A stretch of 64,000 bases of DNA from Ignavibacteria bacterium (GCA_025612375.1 JAAXKN010000006.1:62001-126000); one strand, 5' to 3'. Positions 48,530 to 56,359 are shown, counted from the first letter of the stretch. Notes: a model not told the origin generated them from the letters alone. Numbers and translations: made by a program.

Positions 48530-48616
48530 TTACATTTTGTCAAAAAAGTCAATAAACCTGATGTTTATGTAGAACAGCATTGAACCTAAAACAATCATTA
48601 GAAGACTTGTTAACAT
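48530..48616 (-). CDS. Undescribed 28-residue membrane peptide before kdpF
   Basis: An open frame of 28 codons starts at the ATG at 48616 with a good ribosome-binding site (GAGGTGATAAA). It encodes MLTSLLMIVLGSMLFYINIR then FIDFFDKM: one hydrophobic helix with a positively charged point and a charged tail. It ends 18 bases before the kdpF ATG. It is not KdpF itself, which is the next frame, and I know of no named family. It would be the first gene of the kdp operon. Short length leaves chance possible, but start site, spacing and composition all fit a real small subunit. Confidence 0.6.
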   Translation of the reverse strand: MLTSLLMIVLGSMLFYINIRFIDFFDKM

Positions 48617-48675
48617 TTTATCACCTCATTATTTTTTCAGGGGATTGTCTTTTTCTCCCTCCTTTAATTATAGAA

Positions 48676-48692
48676 ATCCAATTGCATGCCAA
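48676..48692 (-). promoter_or_regulatory. Candidate sigma-54-like promoter of the kdp operon
   Basis: On the minus strand the sequence reads TTGGCATGCAATTGGAT. The -24 part (TTGGCATG) is good, but the -12 part has GA where GC is expected. It would start RNA near 48664, giving about a 48-base leader to the first small frame. A TATAAT lies just downstream (TTCTATAATTAA), so a sigma-70-type promoter is also possible. Confidence 0.4.
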
Positions 48693-48701
48693 CTAATTGA
48701 C

Positions 48702-48729
48702 AAAAAAAAAGCCTGAATTTTCAGGCTTT
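48702..48729 (-). terminator. Terminator after the sigma-54 regulator gene
   Basis: AAAGCCTGA-AAAT-TCAGGCTTT (minus strand) is a perfect 9-bp stem, extended by six further T. It stands between the regulator gene (48879-50222) and the kdp operon, so kdp must have its own promoter. Confidence 0.88.
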
Positions 48730-48772
48730 CGGGCATAAATATAGGTGTACTTATATGTTTTCTGCTCTAAGG

Positions 48773-48808
48773 GTTGCCGAAATGGAAATCCGGCTCTCGA
48801 AATGAAAA
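48773..48808 (-). promoter_or_regulatory. Paired activator-type sites upstream of kdp
   Basis: Two degenerate palindromes on the + strand: GTTGCCGAAATGGAAAT (48773-48789) and CTCTCGAAATGAAAA (48794-48808), centres 20 bp apart. They match the perfect pair at 52277-52313 at 14 of 17 and 12 of 15 positions. They lie about 117-137 bp before the proposed kdp start of transcription, as expected for enhancers of a sigma-54 activator. Confidence 0.6.
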
Positions 48809-48878
48809 TGTTTGTTTATAAATGGATTGAATAGATAGTGTGGTCCCCTGGGAAGAGGAGCAAAAGCAATTGCCTGCT

Positions 48879-50222
48879 TTATAGCCCGTACTGCTGGAGT
48901 TTTCTATAGAGGGTTGTCAGACCAATGCCTAGCGTTTCAGCGGCTTTCTGCTTGTTTCCGCCGGCCTGGCTTAAGGCATCCAGTATGTGCTGCTTTTCAA
49001 ATTCATCAAGTGTCCGGCCCGCTTCCTTGCCTGCCCGGGAGGGGGTGCTGAATATAACTTCCCTTGGGAGATAAGAGGCTTTCAGCCTGCCCTCTTCGCT
49101 TATAATAACCGCACGCTCAACTATATTCCTCAGCTCCCTTATATTCCCGGGGAAGTCATACTGCCTGAGCTTCTCTATAAATTCAGGCTCAACTTCACTT
49201 ACCGTTTTATTAAGCCTGGCACTGAAATACTTAATGAATGAGTTTATGAGGGGGACAATATCCTCCCTTCTGTCCCTCAAGGAAGGGATTTCCAGCTTTA
49301 CCACGCTCAGCCTGTAGTAAAGGTCCTTTCTGAAACTTCCTTTTGAAACCTCTTCCTCAATATTCCTGTTTGTGGCAGCAATAATCCTTACATCCACATT
49401 CGTCGTCTTTGTATCACCCTGCTTTATGAAGGCATTAGTCTCCAGGACTCTTAAGAGTTTTGCCTGAAGCGAGACGTCCAGCTCTCCAATCTCGTCTAAA
49501 AGGAGCGTCCCTTTGTCCGCTTCCTCAAACAAGCCTTTTTTGTTCCTTACAGCTCCCGTAAAGGCACCTGCCTTATAGCCGAACATTTCAGACTCCAGGA
49601 GCTCCTTCGAAAATGAGCTGCAGTTGACGGCTATAAAGTGCTCATCTTTTCTTGGGCTGGCACTGTGGATTGCCTGTGCAAAAACTTCCTTGCCTGAACC
49701 GGTCTCTCCCATTAAAAGAACGGGCGCGTCAGTCTCAGCAATTTTCTTTGCAAATGAAACCGTATCCTTCATCATGTCCGAACACGCAATTACATTCTCA
49801 AAACCGTACTTCTCACTGATCCTTTTTTCAAGCTGCGTAATTTTTGTCTTAAGATTTACCTTTTCAACCGCCTTTTCAACCAGTGAAATGAGCCTGTTGT
49901 CCTCATCACCTTTTGTTATATAATCAAAGGCGCCCGACTGGATTGACCTTACCCCGTCTTTAATCGTTCCGTATGCAGTAATAACAATTATCTCGCAGAG
50001 GCTATTAATTGCCTTTATCTTTGGAATGAGGTCTATACCGTTGGCGTCCGGCAGTCTCACGTCGCTGATTACGGCATGCACATCCTCTCTTGAGAGAATT
50101 GAGAGCCCCTCTTCTGCAGTTCCGCTTTCAAAAACCCTGAAGCCTTCAAGCTCAAGCATCTGCCTTATAAGACCCCTTAAAGATTCCTCATCGTCAATAA
50201 CCAGTATATTTGCCTTTTCCAT
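48879..50222 (-). CDS. NtrC-family sigma-54-dependent response regulator of the potassium island
   Basis: 447 residues: a receiver (about 1-120, phosphoacceptor Asp54 in AVISDVRLPDANG), an AAA+ domain with Walker A GETGSGKE (172-179), the sigma-54 contact loop GAFTGA (219-224) in EMFGYKAGAFTGAVRNKKG, Walker B LLLDEIGEL, and a Fis-type helix-turn-helix at the end (GGNKQKAAETLGIGLTTLYR). It activates RNA polymerase with sigma-54 from enhancer sites. It lies between the KimA-like gene (47 bases upstream, same strand, probably cotranscribed) and kdp. The window has no KdpE (OmpR-type) gene, so this is the likely output of the kdp kinase. Confidence 0.94.
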   Translation of the reverse strand: MEKANILVIDDEESLRGLIRQMLELEGFRVFESGTAEEGLSILSREDVHAVISDVRLPDANGIDLIPKIKAINSLCEIIVITAYGTIKDGVRSIQSGAFDYITKGDEDNRLISLVEKAVEKVNLKTKITQLEKRISEKYGFENVIACSDMMKDTVSFAKKIAETDAPVLLMGETGSGKEVFAQAIHSASPRKDEHFIAVNCSSFSKELLESEMFGYKAGAFTGAVRNKKGLFEEADKGTLLLDEIGELDVSLQAKLLRVLETNAFIKQGDTKTTNVDVRIIAATNRNIEEEVSKGSFRKDLYYRLSVVKLEIPSLRDRREDIVPLINSFIKYFSARLNKTVSEVEPEFIEKLRQYDFPGNIRELRNIVERAVIISEEGRLKASYLPREVIFSTPSRAGKEAGRTLDEFEKQHILDALSQAGGNKQKAAETLGIGLTTLYRKLQQYGL

Positions 50223-50269
50223 AACCCCTTTTAAGTTTTACACCGTAATGTAATATTTTATTCCATAAC

Positions 50270-52120
50270 TTAAACTATTTCCTTGATTTTTTCCCTGACT
50301 GAGTATTCAATCACAAAGTTAAACTTCGGGAATTTCCTGGGCAGATTGATTATGTTATAGATCATTACACCGATCGACATCCTGTCTAGCCAGGACGACA
50401 ACGGCCAGCCGAAATGAATGTGCAGGCGCTTGTCCGGCGGCAACTCATAATCCAGAGTCTTAAGAAGCGCAATGATCATTCCGAAAAGATTCGTCTTTCT
50501 CTGAATTGACATCCAGAAATGATTCGGGCTTAAATTGTGAGGAGCCTCCTTTCTAGGGGAATAAAAACTCACATAAAGTGAATTTCCATCTTTATTCTTT
50601 TCACTCTCCGTAGGACGCCTGAAATAAAGGTGGACATCATCTTCCGGAACGTCAAGTATGGCGAAAAGAAGATCCATAGGGGTTCTTGTAGCCCTCCTGA
50701 CAGGAATCTCAGGTGCACGGAACTTGGCTATTTTAAGGCCTGCAATGAGGAATGTAACCGTAATTATGAACCAGAGCAGTGTGCCGAAGGGCCGGTGGAT
50801 AATAATGTAGGTAAACGTGCTCAAAAGGATGATAAAAAGAAGAAGCGTCCCCAGCCTTGAAGTGTGGTATGTAATCTCTTTAGTCCCTTTTGAATACCTG
50901 TATATGAGGAGTGAACCTGTATTTATGCAGAAGCTGGCAACAAGCCCTACGGCATACATCTCGGCCAGCATTGCCTGGCTGCCGCTGGTAATTAAAAGTA
51001 TTACGGTATAGAAAATACCATTAATAATATGTATTCTGTAGAGTGACTGTTTTTTATTGAGCTGTATGAGCCACTGGTAGTTGTACCTCTCTCCAACCTT
51101 TTCAATGAGCTCTGCCGAGGCAACCATGGCCGTATTGACCGCCATGATAAGCGTAATGCTCGCAAGTACGGCAACAACAATTCCAAAGATCTCTCCGTTT
51201 ACGCTTGCGGCAAAGGCCGGTATGAGGTCAGTTTCATGCTTACTGATATCAACATTTGATGAAAGTGCAAAAAGAGCAATAAGAGGGGTAACTATACCTA
51301 CTGTTACCGCCAGGAAAAGGTAGGCTCGTCTGATCTCTTTCCAGCTTTTTACAAGAGAAGCCGTCTGAAGAACCGACTCAATTCCTGAATAAGCCAGAAT
51401 ACAGCTCCCGATGCCGATAATTATATTCTGATAAGACCCAAATATGGACCCGTGGCTTATGTCCCCCCAGAAGCCCTTAAAACTCTCCCCAAGTTGTCCA
51501 ACGGTACCCGGGTGCATATTAGCTGCCCCGCCGATAATGAGATTTACCAGCACGAATGCTGCAAAGACAAATATCAGAAATGTAAACTTTGCATTCTCCT
51601 TTATTCCCACAATGTTAAGCCCTGTTATGGCCCATATGACGCCGAACTTCAGTATAAATCTTATCTCAGGCCCCATGGCAAGAAAAGACGTGCCGTTTTC
51701 CACGGCGCTTACGGTGGAGATTGTTGCCGTCAGGACATAATCAACTATGATCGAAGAGATTGCTATAAATGAAAAGCTTGGCCCCAGAACGAGGTAGGAA
51801 AAAGAATAAACTCCGCCCCCCTTAATATTATTTACTTCAAGTATCTCCGCAATCTCAACCATCCTGGTTGAAAGAAACCTTATGAGAATAGAAGTAAGAG
51901 CAATATAAACAATTGCCTTCAGCCCGATGAACCTGTAAGCCTCAAAAGGGGCATAGTAGATTGACGTCAGCTCATCCATGAGAGTGATTATACCTACTGC
52001 AATCCACGTCAGAAACCACCTGCCGTTAAACAGGTACGAAAGGTAGTCTTTCTTCGTCATGAGCTTAACAAAACCCGCAACGAGAAGAATATTTATAATA
52101 ATGTATAGAACAGTTGTCAT
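50270..52120 (-). CDS. APC-superfamily permease, KimA/KUP-like potassium importer
   Basis: 616 residues with about twelve membrane spans and a soluble C-terminal part of about 170 residues. Segments matching KimA/YdaO of Bacillus are GGGVYSFSYLVLGPSFSFIA and IIVDYVLTATISTVSAVENG, IGSCILAYSGIESVLQTASL and MYAVGLVASFCINTGSLLIY. KimA is a proton-coupled K+ importer. Substrate here is inferred from that likeness and from the kdp neighbours. An amino-acid permease remains possible. The gene has its own sigma-54 promoter and paired upstream sites, and precedes the sigma-54 regulator gene, which would make the pair autoregulated. Confidence 0.8.
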   Translation of the reverse strand: MTTVLYIIINILLVAGFVKLMTKKDYLSYLFNGRWFLTWIAVGIITLMDELTSIYYAPFEAYRFIGLKAIVYIALTSILIRFLSTRMVEIAEILEVNNIKGGGVYSFSYLVLGPSFSFIAISSIIVDYVLTATISTVSAVENGTSFLAMGPEIRFILKFGVIWAITGLNIVGIKENAKFTFLIFVFAAFVLVNLIIGGAANMHPGTVGQLGESFKGFWGDISHGSIFGSYQNIIIGIGSCILAYSGIESVLQTASLVKSWKEIRRAYLFLAVTVGIVTPLIALFALSSNVDISKHETDLIPAFAASVNGEIFGIVVAVLASITLIMAVNTAMVASAELIEKVGERYNYQWLIQLNKKQSLYRIHIINGIFYTVILLITSGSQAMLAEMYAVGLVASFCINTGSLLIYRYSKGTKEITYHTSRLGTLLLFIILLSTFTYIIIHRPFGTLLWFIITVTFLIAGLKIAKFRAPEIPVRRATRTPMDLLFAILDVPEDDVHLYFRRPTESEKNKDGNSLYVSFYSPRKEAPHNLSPNHFWMSIQRKTNLFGMIIALLKTLDYELPPDKRLHIHFGWPLSSWLDRMSIGVMIYNIINLPRKFPKFNFVIEYSVREKIKEIV

Positions 52121-52190
52121 ATTAAGTTTGCCTGGGAAATGGTTATGTTAGAATTAACCTGTTATTACAGGTATTGGCAATGTATAAAGC

Positions 52191-52207
52191 TGCTAAATAA
52201 GTGCCAG
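52191..52207 (-). promoter_or_regulatory. Sigma-54 promoter of the KimA-like permease gene
   Basis: Minus strand CTGGCACTTATTTAGCA. It has -24 TGGCAC and -12 TAGCA with exactly ten bases between the GG and the GC, as sigma-54 requires. Transcription should start near 52179, about 59 bases before the ATG at 52120. Confidence 0.82.
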
Positions 52208-52276
52208 AGTTTCAATGCCTAATTCTGCCTGTTTTCAGCCCCAAAAGGACATTTTCATCCTTTCAATAAAAGCAGG

Positions 52277-52313
52277 ATTTCCAAAATGGAAATGACGGTT
52301 TTCAAAATGAAAA
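52277..52313 (-). promoter_or_regulatory. Pair of perfect palindromes, probable sigma-54 activator enhancer
   Basis: ATTTCCAAAATGGAAAT (52277-52293) and TTTTCAAAATGAAAA (52299-52313) are each perfectly palindromic around an AAA centre. Their centres are 21 bp (two helix turns) apart, so dimers would lie on one face. They sit about 106-127 bp upstream of the predicted start of the permease transcript. A diverged copy of the pair stands before kdp. Confidence 0.7.
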
Positions 52314-52469
52314 GCCGCAGGCGGATGCCCGAACACGGTAGTGTAATTTTATTGCCACTTGAAATTTTTCATATTTCTTGAAAAATTGGCTGTGCGGCAG
52401 GCATTGCAAATAAATGGTTTTGCTGCAGGTTCAAATAAACTTAATATTTCCTTTTGAAAGGAGGATAAT

Positions 52470-52922
52470 ATGAAAGCAGGCAAAGTTGTAGAAGAATTTT
52501 TGACGGCAATTGAAAACAATGACTTTACGAAAGCTGATAATTTTCTCTCAAAAGATTTCAAGGTGGTTGGCGTCGGTCCCGATCCGCTGGGCAGCTACGA
52601 ATTCCTTGGCTTACATCGTGCTTTTAATAAAGGAATGCCTGACTTCCGCTTTAATTACAGGATTACCGAGGACAAGGGTGACCGCGTGTTTGTGAAAGTA
52701 AAACTTACAGGTACGCATACAAACACCCTACCTTCGCCAATCCCGGGAATCAAGGACATTCCGGCAACAAATAAAACCGTGAAAATGCCCGAAGAGCCGC
52801 TTGAAGTTACGGTTAAAGACAATAAGATAACAAAGCTGAAACTTACCCATGTTGAAGGCGGCGGGCTTCCCGGAGTCTTAAAACAGCTGGGCGTTGAAAT
52901 GCCGGTTGCAATACCTCATTAA
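52470..52922 (+). CDS. SnoaL-like / NTF2-fold protein
   Basis: 150 residues. The start KAGKVVEEFLTAIENNDFTK and DNFLSKDFKVVGVGP is the usual helix-strand opening of SnoaL-like ester-cyclase-type proteins (NTF2 fold); the middle DRVFVKVKLTGTHTN is the central sheet. A very strong ribosome-binding site (GAAAGGAGG) stands before the ATG. Cytosolic, function unknown; the family includes isomerases, cyclases and stress proteins. It diverges from the permease gene and is followed by its own terminator, so it is a single-gene unit. Confidence 0.78.
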   Translation: MKAGKVVEEFLTAIENNDFTKADNFLSKDFKVVGVGPDPLGSYEFLGLHRAFNKGMPDFRFNYRITEDKGDRVFVKVKLTGTHTNTLPSPIPGIKDIPATNKTVKMPEEPLEVTVKDNKITKLKLTHVEGGGLPGVLKQLGVEMPVAIPH

Positions 52923-52947
52923 TTAATATCAAATTGCAAAAATTTGC

Positions 52948-52990
52948 TCCCTGCCTGATTTAGTCACCAGCCTTCAGGCAGGGATTTTTT
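52948..52990 (+). terminator. Terminator after the SnoaL-like gene
   Basis: TCCCTGCCTGA...TTCAGGCAGGGA makes an 11-bp stem followed by six T. Confidence 0.88.
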
Positions 52991-53041
52991 CCGCCCTTAA
53001 GGCTTTACATTCCGGAACTTTCAAATAGTATGGAATAAAAC

Positions 53042-53069
53042 TTAACAATTAATTAACACCTAATGTCAC
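53042..53069 (+). promoter_or_regulatory. Pho-box-like direct repeats upstream of phoU
   Basis: TTAACA at 53042 and 53053 (N5 between, 11-bp period), with a weaker third copy TGTCAC in register at 53064. The repeat form equals the PhoP box of Bacillus (TTAACA-N5). It lies about 150 bases before the phoU ATG. Confidence 0.7.
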
Positions 53070-53215
53070 TGTGATTTGTTATTTTTAAGTTATGATATTG
53101 CTGCAATACTGAAATTTTGCTTACATTGTATGCACAATGTGGTCACTGGTCTTAAGCATACTGGCTAAACCCTATTAGTACAGCTAATTATTAATTATTA
53201 TTCGAGAGAAGAACT

Positions 53216-53899
53216 ATGCAGGAAAACTTCGTAAAAGAAACAGAGAGCTTAAAAGAAAACCTCATTAAAATGGCATCGCTCGTCGATGAACAGGTAGGAC
53301 GCGCAGCCAAGGCTCTTGAAACCGGAGACATTGAACTCTGCAAAGGCATGAAAGCCAGGGATAATGAAGTAGATGCCTACGACAACCTGATAAATACACA
53401 GTGCGAAAATATACTCGCCCTTTTCCAGCCCGTTGCAAGCGACCTGAGATTCATTCTCTCGGCACTTATGATCAATAACCAGCTGGAGCGCTGCGGCGAC
53501 ATTGCGGTTAATATTGCTCAGCGCGTAAAGAAGACCAAAGGCTTTCACGACCTCATTATTGAATCTAAAATTGTGGAAATGGGTGCCCAGGCCAGAAAAA
53601 TGGTGCAGGATGCCATAGACTCATTTATTAACAGAAGCACTGAACGCGCCCGCCAGGTGCTGGATTCAGATGACGTTGTAGACAAGCTCAATAAAGAAAC
53701 TTTTAAGTTCCTTGTAGCCAAAATGCAGGCGGACCCCTCGCTTATTGAACCTGCAAGCCACCTGATCGTCTTATCGCGGCATGTTGAACGCCTTGCCGAC
53801 CACGCCACAAATATTGCCGAAGACCTGGTCTTCTACGTGGATGCAGAGTTTATTACACACAAAAAGAAACTTGATAAAGGCGGCGAGCCGGTAGAATAG
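53216..53899 (+). CDS. phoU: PhoU, phosphate signalling protein
   Basis: 227 residues, all helical, made of two three-helix PhoU units. Conserved metal-binding acidic clusters are ..KARDNEVDAYDNLINTQCEN, DLRFILSALMINNQLERCGD (each with E/DxxxD and NQLERCGD) and in the second unit VLSRHVERLADHATNIAEDL. PhoU links Pst transport activity to PhoR/PhoB signalling and shuts off phosphate genes when phosphate is plentiful. It is transcribed alone and faces the pst operon end to end. A tandem Pho-box-like site lies upstream. Confidence 0.95.
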   Translation: MQENFVKETESLKENLIKMASLVDEQVGRAAKALETGDIELCKGMKARDNEVDAYDNLINTQCENILALFQPVASDLRFILSALMINNQLERCGDIAVNIAQRVKKTKGFHDLIIESKIVEMGAQARKMVQDAIDSFINRSTERARQVLDSDDVVDKLNKETFKFLVAKMQADPSLIEPASHLIVLSRHVERLADHATNIAEDLVFYVDAEFITHKKKLDKGGEPVE

Positions 53900-53930
53900 T
53901 TAGTCGAATAGTTAAAAGAAGATTTTTTTG

Positions 53931-53971
53931 AAGCAGGGTAGAGAAGTTTTCTTCTCTTACCCTGCTTTTTT
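53931..53971 (+). terminator. Terminator between convergent phoU and the pst operon
   Basis: AAGCAGGGTA(A)GAGAAG forms a 15-16-bp stem with a one-base bulge, followed by six T on the + strand. It mainly serves phoU, and may also stop the leftward pst transcript. Confidence 0.85.
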
Positions 53972-53985
53972 ATGGCTGGACGTGA

Positions 53986-54762
53986 TCAGCCATACTTTCC
54001 TGAAATATATTCTTCCGTCAGTTTGTCCTTGGGCTTTGTAAATATTGCCTTCGTATTGTTAAACTCTATCATTTTCCCCAGGAGCATATAACCCGTATAT
54101 TCCGAAACGCGGGCTGCCTGCTGCATGTTGTGTGTTACAATTACAATGGTGTAATTCTTCACCAGATCAAGCATCAGTTCTTCAACCTTCATTGTCGCAA
54201 TCGGGTCCAGAGCCGAGCACGGCTCATCCATCAGAATCACTTCAGGCTCCACTGCAAGCAGCCTTGCTATGCAGAGCCTCTGCTGCTGGTCCAGCGGGAG
54301 TTCAAGCGCCGGATGGTCAAGCTTATCCTTCACATAATCCCACATCCATGCGCCCTTAAGGCTTCTTTCGGCGGCTTCATCCAGAATCTTTCTGTTCCTG
54401 ACACCTGCCACCTTAAGCCCGTAGGTAACGTTCTCATAGATTGAAAGAGGAAAAGGGTTTGGCCTCTGAAAAACCATCCCCACGCGTTTTCTTAAGTCGG
54501 TTACTTGCATCTCCTGGCTGTAAACGTCCATGTCATCCAATGTTATGCTGCCTGTTACTTTTGTGCCCGGTATTAAATCATTCATGCGGTTAAGGCACCT
54601 GAGGAGAGTGGACTTACCGCAGCCCGACGGTCCGATTAAAGCCGTAATTTTATTTCTTTCTACCGGCATGGAAACTGATTTCAGCGCCTGAAACCTTGTG
54701 TAAAACAGGTCCAGATTTGAAACCTCCATTTTATTTTTTATGTCAGTTATTAAGTTTTCCAT
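53986..54762 (-). CDS. pstB: PstB-like phosphate ABC ATPase lacking the LSGGQ signature (heterodimer partner)
   Basis: 258 residues. Intact: A-loop Tyr21, Walker [10 protein letters not shown] (44-52), Q-loop Gln99 (VFQRPNPFP), Walker B ILMDEP with catalytic Glu180, switch His211 (IVTHNMQQA). Altered: the signature reads LPLDQ (155-159) where the family has LSGGQ; the next residues QQRLCIAR are normal, so this is a local substitution. In ABC dimers the signature acts on the ATP held by the other subunit. The adjoining ATPase at 54762 keeps LSGGQ but has lost the Q-loop and switch residues. The two together should form one complete site and one dead one. The start shares one base with that gene's stop. 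Confidence 0.9.
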   Translation of the reverse strand: MENLITDIKNKMEVSNLDLFYTRFQALKSVSMPVERNKITALIGPSGCGKSTLLRCLNRMNDLIPGTKVTGSITLDDMDVYSQEMQVTDLRKRVGMVFQRPNPFPLSIYENVTYGLKVAGVRNRKILDEAAERSLKGAWMWDYVKDKLDHPALELPLDQQQRLCIARLLAVEPEVILMDEPCSALDPIATMKVEELMLDLVKNYTIVIVTHNMQQAARVSEYTGYMLLGKMIEFNNTKAIFTKPKDKLTEEYISGKYG

Positions 54763-55517
54763 CAGCCGAATCTTCCTGTAATATAATCATGAGTTTCCTG
54801 TTTTTTAGGGGCAGTAAATATCTGCCTTGTAAGCCCCATTTCTATCATTTCCCCCATAAGGAAATATGCCGTCTTGTCTGCCACGCGGGCAGCCTGTTTT
54901 GTATTATTTGTCACTAGTATAATTGTGTATTCTTTTTTAAGCACCGTAAGAGCGTCTTCTATCTTTGCCGTTGAAATTGGGTCCAGCCCCGAGCACGGCT
55001 CATCTAAAAGAATAACCTCGGGCTTCATTGCAAGCACGCGCGCCAGGCAGAGTCTCTGCTGCTGGCCACCGGAAAGCCTGAGACCCGAGAGCTTCAGGCG
55101 GTCCTTGACCTCATCCCATATAAAAGCCGCACTGAGGCTTTTTTCCACCAGTTCGTCAAGCTGTGCTTTGCTGCTTATGCCCGAGAGCCTCGGCCCGTAG
55201 ACAACGTTTTCATAAATGCTCATGGGAAGAGGAACGGGCATTGCAAAAACCATCCCCACTTTCTTTCTTAACGTAACCACGTCAACTTCAGCATTATAAA
55301 TGTTCTGCCCGTCCATCAGGATTTCACCTTCAGTCCTGCTGCCCGTTTCAAGTTCATTCATCCTGTTTAATGACCGGAGGAATGTGGTTTTTCCGGAACC
55401 CGCGGGCCCTATAACGCCAAGTATCTCCCGGTCGGTAATATCCATATTGATGCTCTTTAAGACCGGGTGACTGTTATTAAAAAAGCTGAAGTTCTTTATC
55501 TGAAATTTTGTACTCAT
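54762..55517 (-). CDS. pstB: PstB-like phosphate ABC ATPase lacking Q-loop Gln and switch His (heterodimer partner)
   Basis: 251 residues. Intact: Walker [10 protein letters not shown] (37-45), signature LSGGQ (148-152), Walker B ILLDEP with Glu173. Altered: Q-loop Gln is Ala92 (VFAMPVPLP where PstB has FQRPNPFP), the switch His is Asn204 (LVTNNTKQA), and the A-loop lacks the usual Tyr (NFSFFNN). Its own ATP site should be slow or dead, yet it supplies a good signature to the partner's site. It follows pstA by five bases and runs into the second ATPase gene. The frame is open and well conserved, so it is not a decaying copy. Confidence 0.9.
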   Translation of the reverse strand: MSTKFQIKNFSFFNNSHPVLKSINMDITDREILGVIGPAGSGKTTFLRSLNRMNELETGSRTEGEILMDGQNIYNAEVDVVTLRKKVGMVFAMPVPLPMSIYENVVYGPRLSGISSKAQLDELVEKSLSAAFIWDEVKDRLKLSGLRLSGGQQQRLCLARVLAMKPEVILLDEPCSGLDPISTAKIEDALTVLKKEYTIILVTNNTKQAARVADKTAYFLMGEMIEMGLTRQIFTAPKKQETHDYITGRFG

Positions 55518-55522
55518 TAAAA

Positions 55523-56359
55523 TTATCCTCTCCTTGCGATAAAACGGTTCATTACCCAGTATGCTGTAAGGTTAACAATCAGAACCGCAATGATCAGTGT
55601 AGCGGCAGTCCCGTAGGCGTTCTCCTGCGATATGCCCTCACGTGCAAGGAGATAGAAATGAACCGCCATTGTTCTTACTGAATCAAATGCCGTCGTCGGG
55701 ATCCTTAAGGACGATCCCGCCGTAAAAATTACGGCTGCAGTCTCCCCAATTGAACGCCCTATTGAAAGCATAACGCCTGTTACAATTCCAGGTAAGGCGT
55801 TCGGAAGAATTACTTTCCTTACAGTCTGCCAGCCCGAGGCCCCGAGCGAAAAGCTGACCTCACGGTAGACCTTGGGCACCGCACGAATGGCTTCTTCTGA
55901 AGTACGTATAATCGTAGGAAGCACCATTACGGCAAGCGTCAGGCTACCGGCTAAGATGGACCACCCCATCTGAAGCGTTATAACAAAAAATATGTAGCCG
56001 AACAGCCCGAATATGATTGAAGGAATCCCGGCCAGGCAGTCCGTTCCAAACCTGATGATTTTTGTAAGAAGCGTCTCTTTTGTGTACTCACTTAAATATA
56101 CAGATGTAAACACCCCAAGAGGGGTTGCAATAAGCAGTGCAACAAAAGTTAGAACTACTGTCCCTATGATAGTCGGGAAAATCCCTCCCGAGCGCCCCAT
56201 TTCCTGCGGGTTACTTGTAAGAAACTGAAGATTGATTACTGGGAGGCCTTTTTCAAGTATGAAAAATATTATAAAAACCAGTATCAACAGTACCAGGGCT
56301 GTTGCCCCGCCCAGTATGACAACGGCTGCTTTCTGTGTATGACGCGGATTTATTCTCAT
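55523..56359 (-). CDS. pstA: Phosphate ABC transporter permease PstA
   Basis: 278 residues with about six membrane spans. The BPD permease signature is in EEAIRAVPKVYREVSFSLGA and SGWQTVRKVILPNALPGIVT, the EAA-like loop that docks with the ATPase. GVFTSVYLSEYTK and AGIPSIIFGLFGYIFF are also PstA-typical. Its ATG overlaps the pstC stop by four bases. Inner membrane; works with PstC. Confidence 0.95.
   Translation of the reverse strand: MRINPRHTQKAAVVILGGATALVLLILVFIIFFILEKGLPVINLQFLTSNPQEMGRSGGIFPTIIGTVVLTFVALLIATPLGVFTSVYLSEYTKETLLTKIIRFGTDCLAGIPSIIFGLFGYIFFVITLQMGWSILAGSLTLAVMVLPTIIRTSEEAIRAVPKVYREVSFSLGASGWQTVRKVILPNALPGIVTGVMLSIGRSIGETAAVIFTAGSSLRIPTTAFDSVRTMAVHFYLLAREGISQENAYGTAATLIIAVLIVNLTAYWVMNRFIARRG

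Noticed and set aside
52380-52450. A sigma-54 promoter on the + strand for the SnoaL-like gene
   Set aside because: A TTGCA occurs near 52400, but the GG at the required -24 spacing is missing.
54762-55517. Reading this ATPase as a decaying pseudogene
   Set aside because: The frame is complete, Walker A, signature and Walker B are intact, and its losses are matched by those of its partner, so selection on a pair is the better explanation.
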